This document shows, piece by piece, positions 11,461-25,210 of a stretch of DNA of 64,000 bases. The notes below the pieces were generated by a model. It did no database searches. It had not been told where the DNA came from and worked only from the letters and a program-made list of their open reading frames with translations. Source of the DNA: Allomyces arbusculus (Eukaryota > Blastocladiomycota > Blastocladiomycetes > Blastocladiales > Blastocladiaceae); the NCBI GenBank assembly GCA_027604705.1, contig JADHYV010000008.1, forward strand, positions 372,001 to 436,000. Direction: 5' to 3'. A program made the translations under genes and the position numbers. Position 1 is the stretch's first letter; every line of letters starts with the position of its first letter.

Positions 11461-13548
11461 ATGGCCAGCAGCGACGATGCTGGCCTCTATGTGGCCTACG
11501 TGGCCATGCTCGTGCTCGCGCTGATCCCCATCTACGCCGGCGCCTGGAAGTCGGTCGACCTGATTCAGCCGGCCACGACCAAGGTGCGTTCATGTGTGAG
11601 CCTGGTGCACGCTCGCATCTCCTGTACTGCGCCCCAGCAACCCCACCCCCGCCTTCATCAGGATCTGAAAAAAGCTGATCATTACGCGCACTCTAACGGA
11701 TAGAATGGCAAGCCGCAGCTGCGCTCGCGCACCGACGGCCACTTTGACAAGGAGACGCTCTCGTCGGCCGACGCCTACTGGTTCCCCATCACGGGCTCGG
11801 CCGTGCTCTTTGGCCTCTACCTGACCTTCCGGTTCCTCGACCCGGCCCACGTCAACTTGCTCTTGACCGCCTATTTCGCGCTTATGGGCGTTGTCGCGCT
11901 CGCGTCACTGTTTGCCACGGCCTTGGCCCCCGTCGAGACGGCGTGGAAACTGACTAAGTACGACCTGACGCTGCACCGCCAACCGTCGTTGGCATCCAGC
12001 GCGTCATCGTCGCGCAAGCCGGCCAAGCATGACAGCCTGCGTCTCTTCTTTGTCACGTTCTCGCGGCTCACGCTGCTCTCGACAGTCGTTGCCGTGGTCC
12101 TGGTCGCCGTTTACGTGCTCACCAAGCACTGGACGCTCAATAACCTGCTGGGTCTGGCATTTGCCATGTCGGCCATCACGCTGCTCGACCTCGACTCGTT
12201 CCGCACGGGCATGATCCTGCTCGCGGGCCTGTTTGTCTACGACATCTTTTGGGTGTTTGGCACCGACGTCATGGTCTCGGTCGCGCGCAAGTTTGACGCG
12301 CCCGTCAAGATGCTTTTCCCCAAGGACATTACCGCGGCCACGCCCGCGTTCACTATGCTCGGCCTCGGCGATATCGTGATCCCGGGGATTTTTGTGGCCC
12401 TGTGCCTGCGGTTCGACTACCACAATTATCTGCTGTCGATGGCCAAGCGCAAGGCGACCAACTACACGGCGTGCGGGTTCGCGACGCCTTACTTCACCAC
12501 GTGCCTCGTTGCCTACATTGCTGGGCTCGTCACGACTGTCGTCGTCATGCATACGTTCCGCGCTGCGCAGCCGGCGTTGCTCTACCTGTCGCCGGCGTGC
12601 ATCTTGGCCGCGTTCGGCACTGCCGTCATCCGCGGGGAAGTCGGCGCGCTGTTTGCCTACTCGTCGGACGTGGACCGCGACTTGAAGGACTCGCTTGTGC
12701 CCGCGGATGAGGACGAGGATGAGGACAACGAGGATACGACAACCCGGTCCAAGGCGCTCGCGTCGGCGCGGTCGCCGCTCAAGCCCAAAAAGGTCGGTGC
12801 GGCCCCTGCTGCTCCCGCCGCCTCTGCGGACGCCAAGAAGTTTAACGCCGACGACGCGGCGCGCAAGCGCAAGCGGCTTGAGGCTGAGCGGTTCGACTTT
12901 GACGAGCAGACGACGACGCCGCTCACCAAGCGTGTGCACTCGGAAGTCGACTTGCCGGCGACGCCGCAGGTCGAGACCGCGGCCGAGCCCGCGAGTGCGG
13001 CCACCACCGCCGATATTGTGGCCGCCCCCGCGCCGGCTGTCCAGGATAAGGCCGGTAAGAAGAAGAACGACAAGAAGGGGAAGAACAACAAGAAGGCCGC
13101 GGCGACTCCGGCCCCCGCGCCGGCTGCAACGTCGTCGGCGACCGTGACTGAGTCCGAGTCGGAGGCGCCCAAGCCCGCCGCACCCAAGGCGGCCGAGCTC
13201 AAGCCGGCCGCGGCGGCACCCCAGCCTGCCGCTGCCGCGCCCGCCAAGGGCAAGCAGGCGCAGCAGCAGTCGCGCGCGGCGTCGCCCAAGCGCGCGCCTG
13301 TGCCCGCACCCGCGCCGGAACAGCCCGAGGAGGAGGCGTTCACAGTCGTGTCGCGCAAGAACCGCAAGAACCGCCCGCGCGCGGCTGCCGCGAATGCGGA
13401 TGAGGAGGCTGCGCTGTCGATGTCGTCGTCTCCCGCACCGCAGGCGTCGAGCAGTGGCGGCGCGCCGGAGCGTTCGGCGATGGCCGATCTGTACAATGGC
13501 GTGGATGTCCGCACGATCCGGTTGCCGGAGTTGGCGGATTTCGAGTGA
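11461..13548 (+). CDS. Signal peptide peptidase (intramembrane aspartyl protease) with long low-complexity C-terminal tail
   Basis: Presenilin-type ER protease that cleaves signal-peptide remnants and type II membrane segments. Join 11461..11583 and 11704..13548 gives 655 aa. The first exon holds TM1 (YVAYVAMLVLALIPIYAG). The second carries the remaining membrane helices and all three family motifs: YD in AGLFVYDIFWVFGTDVM, GLGD in FTMLGLGDIVIPGIF, and PALL in AAQPALLYLSPA. The catalytic core ends near residue 365. Typical SPPs stop soon after with a KKxx-type ER signal. Here about 290 extra residues follow: an acidic patch (DEDEDEDNED), Lys-rich KKKNDKKGKNNKK, long Ala/Pro/Lys stretches, and a conserved-looking FTVVSRKNRKNRPRA block near the end. 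The stop is followed by non-coding sequence. Confidence 0.93.
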
Positions 13549-14211
13549 GGTGTGGGGATGAGTTGCCAACAGTTGTGGTTGGGTTTGATCGCGGTCTGAT
13601 CGGTCGCGTTTCTTGGGTTACTTTTTCGTTCGTCTGGTTTCCCTGGGCTTTTTGTTTCGCAGCAGGTTGACACCCCGCCCTGCGTTTGGTTGACAGTTGT
13701 TTGTGATTTCTGGTGTTGGTCTTGCAGTACTCTTACAAGTCTCATTTCATCCACTACTTGGTTTGTCGCCTCTCGCGCATTTGGAATTGTAGAGGACAAA
13801 AGAAGCGCCGCGACCAATGCCGTCACGACCCACGAAGGCGCTTGTGCATGGGATTGTTCAAATGTAAAATAGCATCAAAATGTCGAGTGCAAGGACAGAC
13901 GACCTTTGCAGATCGACTTCCGGTTGTTTTGAAGCAAAATGCTGCAGAACAGGGCTGCCTATTGCGACCCTGGCCAGACTCGAGCCGGCCAACCCACTGG
14001 CGTGATACCAATGGGTCGATCACGCCTTCACAATTAGTATCACATTTCCATTGCGACGCGCCACGAGTGCGCTCATGTGCGCTGACGGGGAGCTTGAAAG
14101 AGTCCCTTGGTTGCGAAAAGCAGCGTTTTCCTATCAACAGCTGCACAAGTGCGCGCGCTGCGCGCCAGGTCAAAAAGAGCCACAACATGTTAAACCTCCC
14201 TCATTTGCGTG
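13549..14211. other. Intergenic region with a tRNA-like relic
   Basis: Gap between the signal peptide peptidase gene and the tRNA-Arg gene. Apart from the tRNA-like relic described separately (13964-14026), I see no gene. Confidence 0.45.
13964..14026 (-). pseudogene. Decayed tRNA-Arg-like 3' half with a hairpin
   Basis: On the minus strand the segment ends CTCGAGTCTGGCCAGGGTCG. It aligns with the T-arm and acceptor 3' strand of the intact tRNA-Arg about 250 bp away (TTCGAGTCCGGCCGGGGTCG). Two of the differences are C-to-T and G-to-A changes at CpG sites. Upstream, a perfect 8-bp inverted repeat (13999-14006 with 14019-14026) forms a hairpin. No matching 5' acceptor strand or anticodon arm can be drawn, so it is not a working tRNA. 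It may be a tRNA pseudogene or the head of a tRNA-derived SINE. Confidence 0.45.
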
Positions 14212-14284
14212 CGACCCCGGCCGGACTCGAACCGACAATCTTTGGTGCCGAAAACCAACGAGTTGACCATTTCTCCACGAGGCC
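14212..14284 (-). tRNA. tRNA-Arg (anticodon UCG)
   Basis: A 73-nt cloverleaf with no intron. The acceptor stem GGCCTCG pairs with CGGGGTC (two G-U pairs), discriminator G. The D-arm is GAG-AAATGGTCAA-CTC. The anticodon stem TTGGT/ACCAA closes the loop TTTCGGC, giving UCG at 34-36 and reading CGA. The T-arm GTCGG-TTCGAGT-CCGGC is canonical and serves as the B box. A T5 run on the minus strand (14172-14176) is a likely RNA polymerase III terminator. The body resembles other eukaryotic tRNA-Arg(UCG) genes. Confidence 0.93.
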
Positions 14285-14780
14285 TTCGCCGTGCTAGGTT
14301 CGTTTCTGGTCAGGATAGACTGGTCCGGACTGAGACGCGTGCGGTGGACAATGCGCCACACAGCGGTGAAGCCCCACTCAGACCTGCACGTGATCGTGTC
14401 CTGTCGAGTCGTGCCGCGCCGAAAGATGAGATTGCGCGTTTTGATCATGGCTCGTCGTCGCTTCCATCGTTTGATTTTCCGACGACGACCGAGCTGGCCC
14501 CGGACGACGGCGCACACGGCGGCACGCAGCACGCTGCTCCGGATACAAATACCGTGCCATCCCTGCCGCTCGCCCGCGCAGCCCACGTTGGCGACGCCAA
14601 GTCTCTCTCACTCTCTCGACTGCGCCAGCACCCGTGGGACCCGCGACCTCTGCGCGCGCACCGACCGCATCGACTTGTTTACTCCGGGGCCCAAATCGAC
14701 TCTTTCATCTCTCGGCCCGGATCCGCCTCGTTCTTGCTCTCTCCTCGACTGCAATACCCCATAACCGCAAGCTCGCCACC
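14285..14780. other. Spacer/promoter between tRNA-Arg and ARG5,6
   Basis: No ORF with recognisable content. The right-hand part is presumably the ARG5,6 promoter and leader; ATG context at 14781 is GCCACCATG, a good Kozak match. Confidence 0.45.
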
Positions 14781-17688
<2,908 letters not shown>

Positions 17689-17845
17689 ATTGAAGTAGGG
17701 TTATTATCTTAGTGTTCGTTTGCGTGCTTGCTTGCTTTGATGGAAGAGGGGAGGGAACGTGGGCAGTTGAGGTGAAATTTGTGGTCGTGAAATGGATTTT
17801 GGACATTCAACCATTCTCCTTGCTTTTTCATTGAAAGTTTGTCGA

Positions 17846-19084
17846 TCAAACACTCTTTTTGACCGTCGCCGACACAATCACGTACCGCGCCCCCAACGCT
17901 TTCCAAAGCGCCCACCACATCCACCCGGCCACGCGCCATTTCCGCGCGCCGGGGAATGCGCACAGGTAGGTCGTGAGCCCAGGGAACACGGAATTGGTCA
18001 CGTCCTCGACCTTGATCGCCTCGAACCCGGCACGGTCCAAATGAAGGACGTAGTCGTCGATGGAACCGAGGTTGGCCACGGGGAGCGCGGGAATCCACGA
18101 AAAAAGCGTGCGTGTCGCGAACGTGGTCGGGACTATCAGGTCGGCGAGAGCGAGTCGACCCGGTCGTGCAGGCGAGGAGGACGTGAGCGCGGCGTGCGCT
18201 GCGGCGAAGAAGTGCGCGCGCGTCTGATAGTGGTCTGCGTTCGTCGCATGGAGGTTAATCTGGTGAGTGGGAAACATGCAGTGTTTAACAAAACGTACAC
18301 GCCGAGTCAATGGAGAGGACCACGTCGGGCGCCCAATCCGGATCGGGGGCGAGTGCGGGCCACGCCGCGTCGATCGTCACGGCGTCGCCCTCGGCCAAAA
18401 CGACGCGGTTCGAGAGATTGAGCGCGGCAACACGGTCGCGGGCGATGGTGGCTTGCACGGGTGACTTGGTCTATGGTGAACGGCGTTCCTCGTCAGCTCA
18501 GCGTGTGCCAGACTCACTTGTGGCAAAAAGTCGGAACGTACGAGCCCAATCACGTCGCACCCAAACTTGGTGGCGAGCAGCAAGCACTGGTCGCCGAGTC
18601 CATACCCGCAGTCTATTTAACAATAATGGATGCACGTCAAATCGGGAGAGGCCATTGATTCATACCAACTTTACGAACCCAACACACGGGTCCCGCGCTG
18701 CACGCCAGAAGCATGCGCAACGGCACAAACCATGCTCTCGCAAGCGCGCACAAATGATTGACACTCTCCACCGTTTACTGTGACCTCATTGGAAGAAATT
18801 AAGGTTGGTTCGTCGTTGTCGGGTTGAGGAACCCACAGGCCCACGTTCATGAACCCAGTCGTGCCCGCTGATAGTTCTACGTGGTCGAGTCCATAGAGAC
18901 CATCCTGAGAGCGCGTTTTTCCTTGATTTGTCGTCGATTGTGGCCAAGTTAATGCGGTATCGGTAAGTTCTGATGTTGCGGAGGGGCCATGTCTCGACGC
19001 GTAACGCGCTTGGTCACTGGCGAGCAGGCGTTGGAGTGGATGATCAAGCGCATCGTCGTGAGGCAAGAGCGCCGGGTCGGTCAT
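17846..19084 (-). CDS. Class I SAM-dependent methyltransferase (small-molecule type)
   Basis: Likely four exons. Exon 1 starts MTDPALLPHDDALDHPLQRL and runs through YGLDHVELSAGTTGFMNVGL to GTRVL; splicing to exon 2 yields VLDCGYGLGDQCLLLATKFG, the glycine-rich SAM-binding motif I. Exon 2 continues CDVIGLVRSDFLPQ. Exon 3 gives VQATIARDRVAALNL and motif II (VVLAEGDAVTID), then VVLSIDSA. The last junction creates DSAYHYQTRAHFFAAAHAAL, the motif III region typical of Methyltransf_11/cyclopropane-synthase-like enzymes. The C-terminal part ends SATVKKSV. Substrate cannot be told from sequence. An upstream ATG at 19360 is in frame, but the leader it adds looks non-coding. Exon edges were set by eye. 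Confidence 0.75.
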
Positions 19085-19743
19085 TGTGATCGTGTCTGGA
19101 TGGTGGTTGCCCTGACGATGGCGCGCACGGCATGCATTCAACCTTTGGCCGTCCAGCAGTCTTTGCGGCGGCAGCTGCCGTCTTGCAGCCGCCTCGCCAC
19201 CGGTACGCATGCAGCTGCCGTGCGCTGCCGTGTCTGCCGCGTGACGATCAACATTAACTCGTTCAGAACTTGCTGCATTCAATTGTGACCACCAAGTCGT
19301 TGGAAATGATGACAAATCAGAACAAGCAGAAACAAGGTCCCCGAGTGACATTAGCGGCATTTACTCAGCAATATTTGAGCACGAGGTGGGAAGTGGGAGA
19401 CGCGCTTTGAACACGATTGCGTCTCCTTGAGCGCCCCTGTCTTGACCACGAAAGCAACGCAAGAGGGTGCGATGAACGCAGGAGCGCGCGATGAACGCAG
19501 GAGCGCGCTGCAACGCACCCACGATCACGATGCCTTTTGAGCAACCAGTTTGATGTCGCGGCGAACGATTCTCCCTGCTCGATTCTGCATGCGAACGGCC
19601 GTAAACCCCTTTACGGAGCCCCCCACGCCTGTGCCAGATTCCAGCTGACCCGAGTACCACCTTCTAACATCAGCACTGCAACAGCTGCCGCTTCGGCCCC
19701 GTGCGACTCGACCCGCGCTCGTTTCTCCCATCTGCGCCCCGTC
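19085..19743. other. Divergent intergenic/promoter region with a 19-bp duplication
   Basis: Between the methyltransferase start and the receptor gene. It contains a perfect 19-bp direct duplication (19471-19489 and 19490-19508). No gene is seen, although the true first exon of the receptor could begin here. Confidence 0.4.
19471..19508. repeat. 19-bp perfect tandem duplication
   Basis: GATGAACGCAGGAGCGCGC occurs twice (19471-19489 and 19490-19508; the last base of the second unit continues as T after it). It lies between the methyltransferase and receptor genes. Confidence 0.85.
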
Positions 19744-22700
19744 ATGCCTGCGCCTGGCACGCACCTTCCCCCAGATCTGGACCTCGGCTGTCGTCGAACG
19801 CCCAAGTCGCGCGATAGACGATGCTGCCGGGACTGCACCGTCGTCTGCCCACGTGGTGAGCCACGACGACCGTCCTCGTGCGACACAGGCCGCTCGTTTT
19901 GGAAGCAGTCGGTCCTGGCCGTTGTCGTGGCCCTGATCTTCTCGGCCACTGTGGCGCACGGACTTCGCGTGCGCTTGGTGCTTGGGGAGGCGCCATCCAC
20001 ATGGAGTGCGTTTGTCGCCGAGTCCTTCACAATTTGTGTCAATCCGCCGACAACTGACTGGATGATCGACGTGTCTAGCCACGGTGCCGTTCCTGCGACT
20101 CGCCATTGAAGGGTGCAACAGCGTCGCGCGTGTCAACCCATCCGTGACGTGCGGCGCGACCTACGTCGACTTGTCATCAGGCAACACAGCGACGATTGAG
20201 AACGGGATTAACAATGTCGTGGCGACCAGTATGTCTAGGCGTCTCTAATCGCTTTCGCTCGCGCTCTCGCATCACCTAATCGAATCACGTATGCGTCGCG
20301 TTTCTAGCCGGTGACGATGTGTTCTTTACCACGTCGTTCCTGAGCACCGACGCCATGGAGCGGGCAGCGCTGGCCAACCCAACCAAGACCTTTGTCCTGA
20401 TCGACTCGGTTCCCTCCAAGACGTACCCGAACATGGCTGGTGCGGGCTCTCCACCCGGTGTCCACTCAGTCTGGTCCGTTGAAGTTTCTCACGTTGGGCG
20501 TCGTGTAGGGATCACGTTTGCCGAGGACCAAGCCGGATTTCTCGCCGGAGCTCTGGCCGCCGTATTCAGTCAAGTGAAGAAGGTTGGCGTCATTGGTGGG
20601 CTTCCGATTGCGCCGGGTGCGTTTGGCTTGTTCGTTTGTGAGAATGGTGGAGCGGGTCGCAATCAATGACTGACGATGTGCCAATAGTCAAAAAATACGT
20701 CAACGGCTACCTGAACGGCGTCTTGTCGCTGTGCCCGACGTGCGAAATCTACAACACCTACGTCGCATCGTTTTCTAACGCGACGCTCGGCCAGGCGGCT
20801 GCCAGCTCGCTCATGGCGCAAGGCGTTGACGTGATTTTCGGCGCAGGAGGTACGTTTGCCTCGAATCGCAAGCCTTATTGGTAGGTCTCGAGGACTTACC
20901 ATTGTTGCTTACATTTTCTCTGCAATAGGGGGCATGGGCTCGGCTGGTATTCTGTCGGCCGCGCAGCAGCAAACATTTGTCATTGGCGTCGACTTGGACG
21001 AGGCGCAGACCACGTTCCTCGGGCTGCAGGCCATCGACTACCTGCTCGGGTCGGCCATCAAGAACGTCGACGTGGCCGTGGCGAGTGCCATTAACAACGT
21101 TCTCGCTGGTCAATTGGGCGGGTACAATCTCGTGCTCGACTCGTCACTCAGTACGCGACCTTGCTCAAGCCTGGCCGAGTGCCGAACGCACGCAGACTGT
21201 AATCGACGCTGACCCATGACTTTCCCCCCCCCCCCCCTCGTTGATAGAGGGCGTCGGGCTCTCGGCGCTCAACTCGACCGCCTTGAAGGACTTTTCCGCG
21301 TCTGTTACGGTCTCCATCAAGACGGCCACGGATATGTGCGCGACGACGGCGTTTTACAGCCGTGCGTCGGTCCTGACCGTCATTCGCAACAACCTCGACA
21401 GCCGCATGCTCTTTACCAAGGTTTTGCCGTTGGGCGACATGGAACCGCTCACGGCCTACACGCCCAAGACGTGGTACGACGTGGCACCTTTTGGCGCGCG
21501 CAGTAAGGTGCCGAACGGCTTGCAGGGCCACTCGGCGCTCGTACTGCCCAGCAACCAGGTGCTCGTGTGGGGTGGGCAGACCGTGATTGGCGAATTCCCG
21601 CAGCACGCGAGCGTACTCGACTACGACACGTTGACCTGGCGCGCTGATACGCCTGCATGGTCGGCCCCAGTCCCACCTGGACGCATGTTCCACGCCGCCG
21701 CGGTCACACAGCGCGCCGGCGCGAGTACCATGTACATCTTTGGCGGCCAGGGCGCGAACGCAATGATCTACGCCGACACGTGGCGATACGACGTGGTGGG
21801 CAGGTCGTGGACGATGCTCACGCCAACCACGGCCCCGAGCAACCGCACCGACTCGGCGTACGCAGCGGTTGGCACCACCCTCTACCTGTTCGGCGGCCAG
21901 TCGCCGTCGGGCGAAGTGCTGTCGGATCTGTGGGAGCTTGACCTGGCGACCGAGCAGTGGACGCAAGTGATGGCTTTCGGCGCCCCACCGGGCGCGCGAC
22001 GGCACGCGGCCATGACGACTGTGAATGGGACCAAGCTCGCGCTTTTCGGTGGGACAGACGGCGACCGCAACCCGACGTCGAAACTGCACGTCCTCGACAC
22101 GACGACGCGCACCTGGACGCAGATCTCTCCAGGTGGGGATGTCGCGCCGCCCGCTGCCGAGCGCGTCGGTGCCGTGACTTTAGACGACAAGCGCGTTCTT
22201 TACACAGGCGGCGTCGGTGCCGGCGGCAGTCTCAACTCGACGTGGGTTTGGAAGATGCACACAAACCAGTGGGTCGTGGCCAACCAGGACGCTGGGTACG
22301 GGCCGTTGCCAGCAGGTCTGCACTCGCATGCCATGGTCGTCTTCAACCAGTCGGCGTCACCGACCGCGTGCCAGTCGCAGACGGTGCCCGGGTACTCGAT
22401 TTGCACGCCGGCGACGCTTCCCGTTGTGCTTGCGATCAGTGGGGTCGCGTCAAACCCGGGCGGTGGGGTGCTCGTGTCATTCGCGAGCGCCGAGCCGCCG
22501 TTGCCGGCTCCAGGCGTGATTGACCAAGGGGTCAAGATTGCGGTGACGGCCATCAACGTGGTCGGGCTCGTGGGCGTGCTCGGAATCATGGGCGTGCTGC
22601 TCACGCACCGCAGCCACAAGGTCGTCAAGGCGAGCAACTGGAAGTACGGCATCGTGATCTTGCTCGGGTCAATTGTGATTTCTCTCGGCATCATTGCCAC

Positions 22701-23657
22701 GTCATGGGTAACCGACTCGCGCCAAGGGGTCATGGTCGTGGCCTACATGATCTCGAGTGGGTTCGACTTGATCTTCTCGGCACTCGTCGTCAAGACAAAC
22801 ATGATCTATTCGTGCGTATCGCGATTCTCTTCCCGCGACAGATGAAGTAGCGACTAACCGAACAGACACGTTGCATCTGTAGCATTTTCACAGCGCAGAA
22901 AACGTTCAAGCCGAGCAAGTGGCAAAACTACGGCTTCATTGTCCTGATGCAAATCGTGCAGTTCGTCATCGTGGGTCTGTGGTTCGTCTTTGACTCGAAC
23001 CCGACACGCACGATCTCGCTCGGCGGTGTCTCGTGGGTCGTGCGCACCGTCAATGTCAACTGGGTCGTGTTCGCCACGATCCCGATCGCCGGGCTCACGA
23101 TTGCCGGCCTGGTCCTGTCCTTCAAGACGCGTAATGTGACGAGCCGGTTCAACGAAGGTGCGCACATTGCGACTGCCATGTACCTGTTTGCCTTTTCGCT
23201 CGTCGTCGTGGCACCTGTCGCGCTCGTCCTCGACTCGCCGTTCGTCGTCTACATCATCACGTCATTGCTCATCACGCTTACAAACTTTGGCGTGATCGGC
23301 ATCTACTACGGCCCCAAACTCGTCGCCATCTTTGTGCCACCGCCCGAGCCTGTCCTGACCGGGAGCGTCACGGCGTCGGCGACGGGGACCGACACGACCG
23401 ACTCGGCCGATTCCAGCAGTGGATCCGCGAACGTGTTGCGGTGCAAGTTCTGCAAGCAGCAAATTGGGACGGCGTCCGCGTCGAATTCAGGCGGTCACAC
23501 GCTGCAGCGTGCCGCGAGCGTGCAACGCAGCCCGGGGTCGATGAAGCAGCCGCTCGTCAAGAATGGGGCGTCGTCGGTGCTCGCGTCTGCACCGTCGAGT
23601 CCGGTCAAGAGTTTGGCGGGAGATAACCCGTTCAAGGATGTCAAGGGGGTTCGCTGA
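19744..23657 (+). CDS. Class C GPCR with BMP/PnrA-like ectodomain and extracellular Kelch repeats
   Basis: Predicted plasma-membrane receptor. A hydrophobic signal/anchor (SVLAVVVALIFSATVAHG) is followed by a BMP/PnrA-like substrate-binding domain assembled from about six short exons: RVRLVLGEAPSTWSAF, then NGINNVVATTGDDVFFTTSF, AGITFAEDQAGFLAGALAAV, APVKKYVNGYLNGVL, MAQGVDVIFGAGGGMGSAGI and TFVIGVDLDEAQTTF. Next come about five Kelch blades (LVWGGQ, MYIFGGQGAN, LYLFGGQSPSGEVLSDLWEL, LALFGGTDGDR, LYTGGVGAGG, with matching W-T turns). Seven transmembrane helices of the GABA-B/7tm_3 type follow, ending GVIGIYYGPKLVAIFV. The cytoplasmic tail is Ser-rich with a CKFCKQQ motif. Ligand is unknown. 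The ATG at 19744 leaves about 55 residues before the signal; an upstream exon may exist. Dictyostelium Grl receptors share BMP+7TM; the Kelch insertion is unusual. Confidence 0.88.
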
Positions 23658-24672
23658 GTAGAGACTTTTGGAGAGGAGTGTCGTCGAATCGGATCAGGAG
23701 ATGGAGCAGACTGTGCGAGGAGGGCCCGCGGGTGTAGCCCGACACGTAGTTGTAGGTAGGTCGGCGGCGGTAAAAACATTGTCGAGATAGTGTCGAATTC
23801 TCTGGAAGGCGCACGCTGAGATGCTGCGCTCCTTGGCCGATTGTTTTTAAGCGTGCTTCCCCGAAAGCTCGGAGAGCAAAAAAAACAGCATAACAAACTA
23901 GGAGAGCAATACAACAGCAAAAAAGGACTGTCCAGGCGCCAGGCCCCATTCAAGGGAAATCAGCACTGAGGTCGATCAGGTTTGCATCTGGCACCTCCTG
24001 ATCCGTAACGATCAGCTGGGCTGCTCTCCACCAATGAAAATGAGGGGTATAAATTACCACAAGAATGGGTGTGCGCACAACAGCTTTCTGCGTGCGAGGT
24101 GAGTTGCCTGTTGCGACTCAAGGCGTTGAAGCTTCATTTCGGATGGAGAAGATCTTGATCAGGTCCCGCATCGCACCGCAAGCGAGACCAGGAAGTCGAG
24201 GTCCTTGTCGTCTGGCAACTCGATGTTACCATCTTTGCTGAACACCAGCTTCTTGGACGTGCCTAAGATGATATTGCGCAGGACGAGTGTGGTGCTCAAA
24301 CGCACGACATGAATGTCAGAAACAAGGAAAGAGAGCATCACCGTGCGGTAGTTTTGGCGTTGATGCTGCTGCAAAACGATGTCTGTCCCTCTGGTGCCTC
24401 TCATATCAACTTCTCATGCGTAACCAAATTCAATAAATTGAGCTTGACCCTTTTCCCGTTTGCGAGCGTACCCAAAATTGAAAAATGAATCAATCTCAAC
24501 TAGCTGTTCATAAAGCCCCGTGCGCATCTTGTCCACCGGGCGTTTCATAGAGGCCGCGGCCGGATGTGCTCTCGTCGTTATCGCCAACACGCATGAAGCC
24601 AACTCGGTCAGACATGATGTTGAGTAATCCCATCATTGACAAATCAATTCACTTTCTATTATCACAACACCG
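23658..24672. other. Intergenic region, AT-richer, with two short unassigned ORFs
   Basis: About 1 kb after the receptor gene. Minus-strand open frames at 24159-24404 and 24414-24602 (including YEQLVEIDSFFNFGY and VVRLSTTLVLRNIILGTSKK) look less GC-biased than neighbours, but I recognise no family and cannot find a convincing splice between them. They could be a small unknown gene or decayed repeat sequence. Confidence 0.3.
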
Positions 24673-24963
24673 CTATGGCCTCCTTGATGCCGCTTGCGCC
24701 TGCGTCTGCGCCTGGAGCTCGGCAATGACGCTGCGCTCGCTCTCGAGCTGCGACTCGAGTGTTGAAACTTGGGTCTCGGCAAGCCGCCTGTCCTCGGCAA
24801 GAAGCAACTTTTCGTGCACGAGGTGCAGCGTAATCGTCGTCGTGAAGGCAATGGCAAGAACGCGGCCGACGGGGCGCGCGAGCGACTTGATGAGCGACGG
24901 GCGCGGGGCTGGGCGCGAGTCGGCCCCGGTGGACGGAATCAGCGGCGACGTGATTGGTGGCAT
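24673..24963 (-). CDS. Small single-pass membrane / coiled-coil protein, unknown function
   Basis: Single exon, 96 aa. The N-terminal third is Pro/Ser/Arg-rich; one hydrophobic segment (VGRVLAIAFTTTITLHLVHE) is followed by a heptad-like helix (LAETQVSTLESQLESERSVI, then AELQAQTQAQA). The basic, Ser/Arg-containing start and single helix would fit a small mitochondrial inner-membrane protein, but I recognise no family. Support comes from its codon pattern, clean start and stop, and position divergent to CYM1 with only about 250 bp between the ATGs. Confidence 0.55.
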   Translation of the reverse strand: MPPITSPLIPSTGADSRPAPRPSLIKSLARPVGRVLAIAFTTTITLHLVHEKLLLAEDRRLAETQVSTLESQLESERSVIAELQAQTQAQAASRRP

Positions 24964-25210
24964 GGCTGGTTGCGGTAAGTCGCGGCCGGTCGGTCGGAGA
25001 TGCTTTTGGTAGTAGGAGGGTGGTTTGCGGCGATGAAAGACGTGATTTCTGTGCGGTTGTCAAGAGCAGGTGACCGTGTTGATCAGCTTTCGCTGCCAGA
25101 CCCTCCAAACGCTGCAGCCAGCACAATACCACTTGGTGGCCACTCCACACTCATCGATCCTTGACCAAGTCGCTGCAATCAGAGCGGTAAGGCCGTTCAA
25201 GTCGCTCAAC

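Noticed and set aside
12004-13569. 521-aa minus-strand open frame
   Set aside because: Entirely antisense to the signal peptide peptidase exon; Arg/Gly-rich with no domain.
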